DNA of 64,000 nt from Verrucomicrobiia bacterium (GTDB lineage: Bacteria; Verrucomicrobiota; Verrucomicrobiia; Verrucomicrobiales; DEV007), in the NCBI GenBank assembly GCA_020439995.1, contig JAGROY010000060.1:1-64000 (forward strand), written 5' to 3'. Position 1 is the first letter of the stretch. Each line of letters begins with the position of its first letter. Positions 61,801-64,000 of the stretch are shown here, piece by piece. The position numbers were made by a program, and so were the translations under genes. Under the pieces are notes generated by a model. The model ran no database searches. It saw only the letters and a program-made list of their open reading frames with translations, and was not told the origin of the DNA.

Positions 61801-63411
61801 CCAGAGCCTCCGATCAATGAAGGCCGTACCTACGCTGTCGTCTTCAGAGTGAACGGACAGGTGCTCGCGAGAACGTCCTTCTCGCAGCCCAGTACGGGAG
61901 GGATTCTCGCGAAGGCGTCGATCGACATCGAGAGTGATGCCAGCGGAGTCGTCGCGAATGTGAATGTAGCCTTTCCTGGCTACCCCTACCATCACATGGT
62001 CGACTGGGGGAACGTCCGGCGCGAAGGCAACGCTTTCTACCTGCCAGCGAAAGCGGAGAGGATCGACTTCATCGTCGATCCTGGAGTCGTTGAGCAAAGT
62101 CATCGTTACCGTCTGCTCGGTGACAGCGGCGGTGGAGGCAAGGCCATTCCGTTCGAACCTCTTGAGCTGGAAAACTGGCTCGCTCTTGAGGCGCGGAACC
62201 TTGTCATCCAGACGCCCGAAGAATGGGCCGATGCCTGGAGCAGCCTGGTGCCTTTCGACAGCCTGCCACCCGCACCTCCAGTTGACCTGGAGACTCACAC
62301 CCTGCTAGCCGTACTCCAGGGGCCACAGCCGAACGGCTGCTATGCCGTGAACATTGAAGAAGTCACCCGCGATGCAAATGGCTCTGTGACGGTTCACTAC
62401 AAGTCAACAGTGCCAGGGCCAGACGCTGCCTGCCCTGAAGTAATCACGCATCCGCAGAGCTTTGTCGTTATCGAGAAAATTGCGGAGCCCGTCACCTTTA
62501 CTGAGCAGCTGACTGATCCCGCACTCGTGGCAGAAGGCGGCGGTTTCCGCATCATTCCGTCCGTCCAGTACCCCGTCTACTTCCTCATCAACGACGTGGT
62601 CTACGCGCGCAGTCAGTTCAGCTGGCGGCCTGGCATTCCAAAGCCTCGGCAAACGTTCGACGTTGCCATCGATGCCAGAGGCGGTGAGAACGCGGCAACC
62701 GTTCGAGTCGAAATCTCGACTCCTGATGGAGTGATCGGCAATGTGGAATGGGGCGAGCCTGCGGTGAACGGGCACTCTGTAAATGCCGACGTTGCCCTCG
62801 ATGTCACTCCCTGGTCAGAGCTTCCAGAAGAAGTCGACATCGAAGAACAGACTCCCGTTGAGCACACTTATGAACTCGTCAATTTACCCGCAGGCTTCCA
62901 CACCTTCCGGCTGACAGTCAATGGAGTACAGCACACGCACGCATTCTTCCTCGTCCGTGGTGATGGCATCGAGCCAGTGCCGTTCGATAACTGGCTCGCG
63001 GGCCTGATCGGTGACGTCCATGATGCAGTGCACCAGGGTCTCGCTGAAGCTTTCGGCGACCTCGACGGCGATGGAGTGCGAGACATCGAGGAGTTCTACT
63101 TTGGCACTCATCCACTGAAGCGCGACCAACCGGAGATACGCCCTGAATGGATTGGCGGCAAAGATGGAAAGTCACACCTGGCGATCTGCTTCCAACGCAA
63201 TAAGACAGCGGAAGGCGTGACAGGACTTGTCGAAGCGTCTGAAAACTTGCATCAATGGGTCGACTCGCCGGATCTCTTCGAGCAGATCAGCGTGACCGAC
63301 CTCGGCAACGGACTGGAGGAAGTGATCATTTGCCTGAAACAGGCAGCCGGAGAGTCTCCTTTTCAGTTTCTGAGACTGCGCATGCAGCAGGAAACTGGCT
63401 CTCCCCAGTAG
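58801..63411 (+). CDS. Giant exported modular protein with two nested PrcB-like domains
   Basis: This is a 1536-residue secreted protein with a signal peptide ending near ANAQF (residue 33). It is built from two repeat types. Type A appears three times (SLGDDEIWVVSPDG, SLGDDDIQV, SLGDGDIVAF). Type B appears about six times (WG...R.GN.F, then H-Y-L, then NGQ...F; e.g. VEWGEVMRDGERLFV and VDWGNVRREGNAFYL). Two B copies each contain an inserted PrcB-like domain, near residues 870-980 (VIRTADEWEAFIKEH) and 1133-1240 (VIQTPEEWADAWSSL). These fall between the HTYQLL/HRYRLL and NGQ or NDV parts. A calcium hinge (DLDGDGVRDIEEF) and the shared C-terminal module (LVEASENLHQW...FLRLRM) end it. No enzyme motif is seen. 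A strong terminator follows. Confidence 0.85.
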   Translation: MITRKTTAYLRSVLTALGAMGVSLVGSATANAQFLPFWLGQGVVLEASDIYDDGVAAQSLQVTYYDGINPESLGDDEIWVVSPDGFNALAKFEGYEEIPGGDVLADPELLDRLGLFGPEGDPLLPWLFDSAISAKYSLPAPDGNAWNPDDNGSYSVLVAPESVALKTGGFVGHQLLGTFGVRIGEPLPVQVDDWNVDVLDSNGVCNANVRLKFASATDVEWGEVMRDGERLFVRIEATTGDAGARAASHSYALGDLPPGQYLFEVRVNDRLLDATPFVKRDTPLIVPARTDVAVLQGPAQPLTGNVTVQFTKAGWAVADAGEIQRSGNRFFVNATAARSADGVEGDAWTMDYPIPEPEPGIYTFTFCLNGQVCDSTRFAVAGPDGAIRVQSLDVVFTGAIACPDGIPGGALVGEGECLYDHVAGVTVALSPQVAVVDWGTPERLNGRTIVIDITTAEVPGGIPEPDPTEGWPLGTSHRYDLGLLEAGEWSLLITSAGQRLAKETFNSPASSGLNAELRTAPLDPERPEHQFNVIYSGFSPVDVSTLGDDDIQVTNPILYVMDLVGPAPDCLTQFAKLVDYAVATDGGPTMATYSIRCTDENWAKWGSAGGFAEGLDVFLAEGGVSTVSGVKVEGRQLGVIPFKSDAFHLTVHADARPVHEPGTTAKIYVSYDSRSPIDVASLGDGDIVAFEAEIIAADGTVTPLAEPLYAALSEYKASDDHQNIEAVYNLAPANGWTAKWNGHYILTLPQGELTNESGQPNKRSAVGTLMVDIEPDLVIGDARIAIRQDGDKVLADVKTDLRSHMISAWGNPVLRGNIFYLDASADPSTTGSTQEHTYQLLPQVEANPDEPVEFEPIPGDAILPAILSQPFDIVIRTADEWEAFIKEHRDDASNAETPAPPVDFGSRMIVGIALGRQPSGFDVQISGVVISGGGQLVVRYDEIIPGVQPPEDAFSNPIALVSIPQIDVPVSFEQNIIALPGPAPDENGLIAPADPFPLPFPEPPINEGRTYAVVFRVNGQVLARTSFSQPSTGGILAKASIDIESDASGVVANVNVAFPGYPYHHMVDWGNVRREGNAFYLPAKAERIDFIVDPGVVEQSHRYRLLGDSGGGGKAIPFEPLELENWLALEARNLVIQTPEEWADAWSSLVPFDSLPPAPPVDLETHTLLAVLQGPQPNGCYAVNIEEVTRDANGSVTVHYKSTVPGPDAACPEVITHPQSFVVIEKIAEPVTFTEQLTDPALVAEGGGFRIIPSVQYPVYFLINDVVYARSQFSWRPGIPKPRQTFDVAIDARGGENAATVRVEISTPDGVIGNVEWGEPAVNGHSVNADVALDVTPWSELPEEVDIEEQTPVEHTYELVNLPAGFHTFRLTVNGVQHTHAFFLVRGDGIEPVPFDNWLAGLIGDVHDAVHQGLAEAFGDLDGDGVRDIEEFYFGTHPLKRDQPEIRPEWIGGKDGKSHLAICFQRNKTAEGVTGLVEASENLHQWVDSPDLFEQISVTDLGNGLEEVIICLKQAAGESPFQFLRLRMQQETGSPQ

Positions 63412-63458
63412 TGGACGATCAGGACAGATCCCCACAACCCACTGTTAACAACTGTCCG

Positions 63459-63497
63459 CCGCGCGAGTCCTGCCTTCATGGGCTCGCGCGGTTTTTT
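63459..63497 (+). terminator. Rho-independent terminator of the 1536-residue protein gene
   Basis: CCGCGCGAG (63459-63467) and CTCGCGCGG (63483-63491) form a perfect 9-bp GC stem with a 15-nt loop, directly followed by six T residues (63492-63497). It lies 47 nt after the stop codon. Confidence 0.92.
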
Positions 63498-63722
63498 GTG
63501 GGGCTGCATACAGAGAGTTTGCTACGCTCACTAACCTTGTGTGTCTATCGCTGGCAGCGACTTCTCCTGCTTGCAGAGTTCTAAGTATTTGATTGATGCT
63601 ATTGTGGACGGCGTTACCGGCAGGGCCATCTGCCTTCAAAGAAGTGGGCTAGTCACCGCTGTGAATTTCACAAGCCCAGTGCCGACGCTTGAGTTCTTCA
63701 CCTACATACCGGAAAGATTACC

Positions 63723-63950
63723 ATGTCTATCATTGGCGACACCGTTTACAGCCGATCCATCGAATTCGATCTCGAAAGCTACCGGCATCGCCCCCTTGGG
63801 CTGGCAATCGATCCATCGACAATTGGCAGCATCAATCCCTCAGTGGTCGATGCGAATCGAGCGCTCGTCTTATCACTGGGCGGCACCAGCGTCTCGCGCT
63901 TCGATGTCCGTACTGGAGACCGGAGAATTTTCGGAACCTTGGAACCTTAG
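63723..63950 (+). CDS. Doubtful small ORF near right edge
   Basis: This 75-residue frame (MSIIGDTVYSRSIEFDLESY...) ends in SVSRFDVRTGDRRIFGTLEP. It has no clear ribosome-binding site or recognised family. FDVRTG is reminiscent of a beta-propeller blade, so it could be the start of a larger gene broken by a frameshift, or spurious. Two overlapping frames in the same stretch (from 63541 and 63689) look less protein-like. The 225 bp between the terminator and this ORF show nothing else. Confidence 0.25.
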   Translation: MSIIGDTVYSRSIEFDLESYRHRPLGLAIDPSTIGSINPSVVDANRALVLSLGGTSVSRFDVRTGDRRIFGTLEP

Positions 63951-64000
63951 GTAGGTAGGTACCTTTGGTAATTTTGACTTCTGCTTGCGTCGCATCTTGG

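Noticed and set aside
63541-63958. Overlapping small frames of 137 and 89 codons at the right edge
   Set aside because: No ribosome-binding site, no similarity, and they overlap each other; only the 75-codon frame is kept, at low confidence.

Overview
The window looks like a chromosomal segment of a Verrucomicrobiota bacterium. That rests on the type of genes rather than on any marker: a PEP-CTERM protein with a VPEP motif and Arg-rich end, very large secreted proteins carrying CotH kinase, lamin-tail, FG-GAP/VCBS and thrombospondin-3-like repeats, a CRTAC1/ASPIC protein, a 'DP-repeat' protein, a secreted FAD oxidoreductase and a PPC-domain protein. I see no rRNA, tRNA, CRISPR array, insertion sequence or phage module.

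Layout. 1-2.9 kb: tig-clpP-clpX on the minus strand (clpX runs off the left edge), with a good promoter before tig. 3.1-5.8 kb: a minus-strand operon of a YtrA-like GntR repressor, an ABC ATPase cut down to 92 residues and a multi-pass membrane protein, with a palindromic operator over the promoter. 5.9-6.6 kb: a decayed Uma2 nuclease gene and a cupin. 6.7-15.3 kb: a membrane-anchored GYF/serine-hydrolase fusion, a PPC-domain secreted protein, a TruC-like pseudouridine synthase, an S9 peptidase, GDP-mannose 4,6-dehydratase and type II dehydroquinase. 15.4-21.6 kb (minus): animal-type haem peroxidase, ABC permease and ABC ATPase, then a secreted FAD oxidoreductase. 21.8-29.2 kb: a frameshifted DP-repeat protein, a REP-like inverted repeat, a sialidase-like protein with seven Asp-boxes, a small membrane protein and a DUF5685-like protein with a strikingly Cys-rich tail. 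29.3-32.8 kb (minus): araA, a small anchored protein and a glycoside hydrolase. 33-36 kb: HSL-type esterase, RluA-type pseudouridine synthase, dGTPase. 36.3-63.4 kb: mostly giant exported proteins, with a TylF-like methyltransferase, a possible one-haem protein, an AraC regulator and a soluble PAS histidine kinase between them.

The most notable observation is in the CRTAC1/ASPIC gene (39891-42482, minus). Its frame is continuous and conserved across one in-frame UGA, which is followed 17 nt later by the GGUC loop of a perfect 6-bp hairpin. This fits the general form of a bacterial selenocysteine insertion element, though a plain nonsense mutation is the main alternative. Second, seven unrelated large exported proteins end in a similar module of roughly 70-90 residues ('...EaSxdLxxW...flRl...'), a candidate C-terminal sorting or anchoring domain. 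Third, the 1536-residue protein at the right has two PrcB-like domains inserted at the same place in two tandem copies of one repeat.

Gene starts were chosen by signal peptides, domain boundaries, overlaps and ATG over TTG/GTG. Many genes lack a clear Shine-Dalgarno sequence, so several starts are uncertain.
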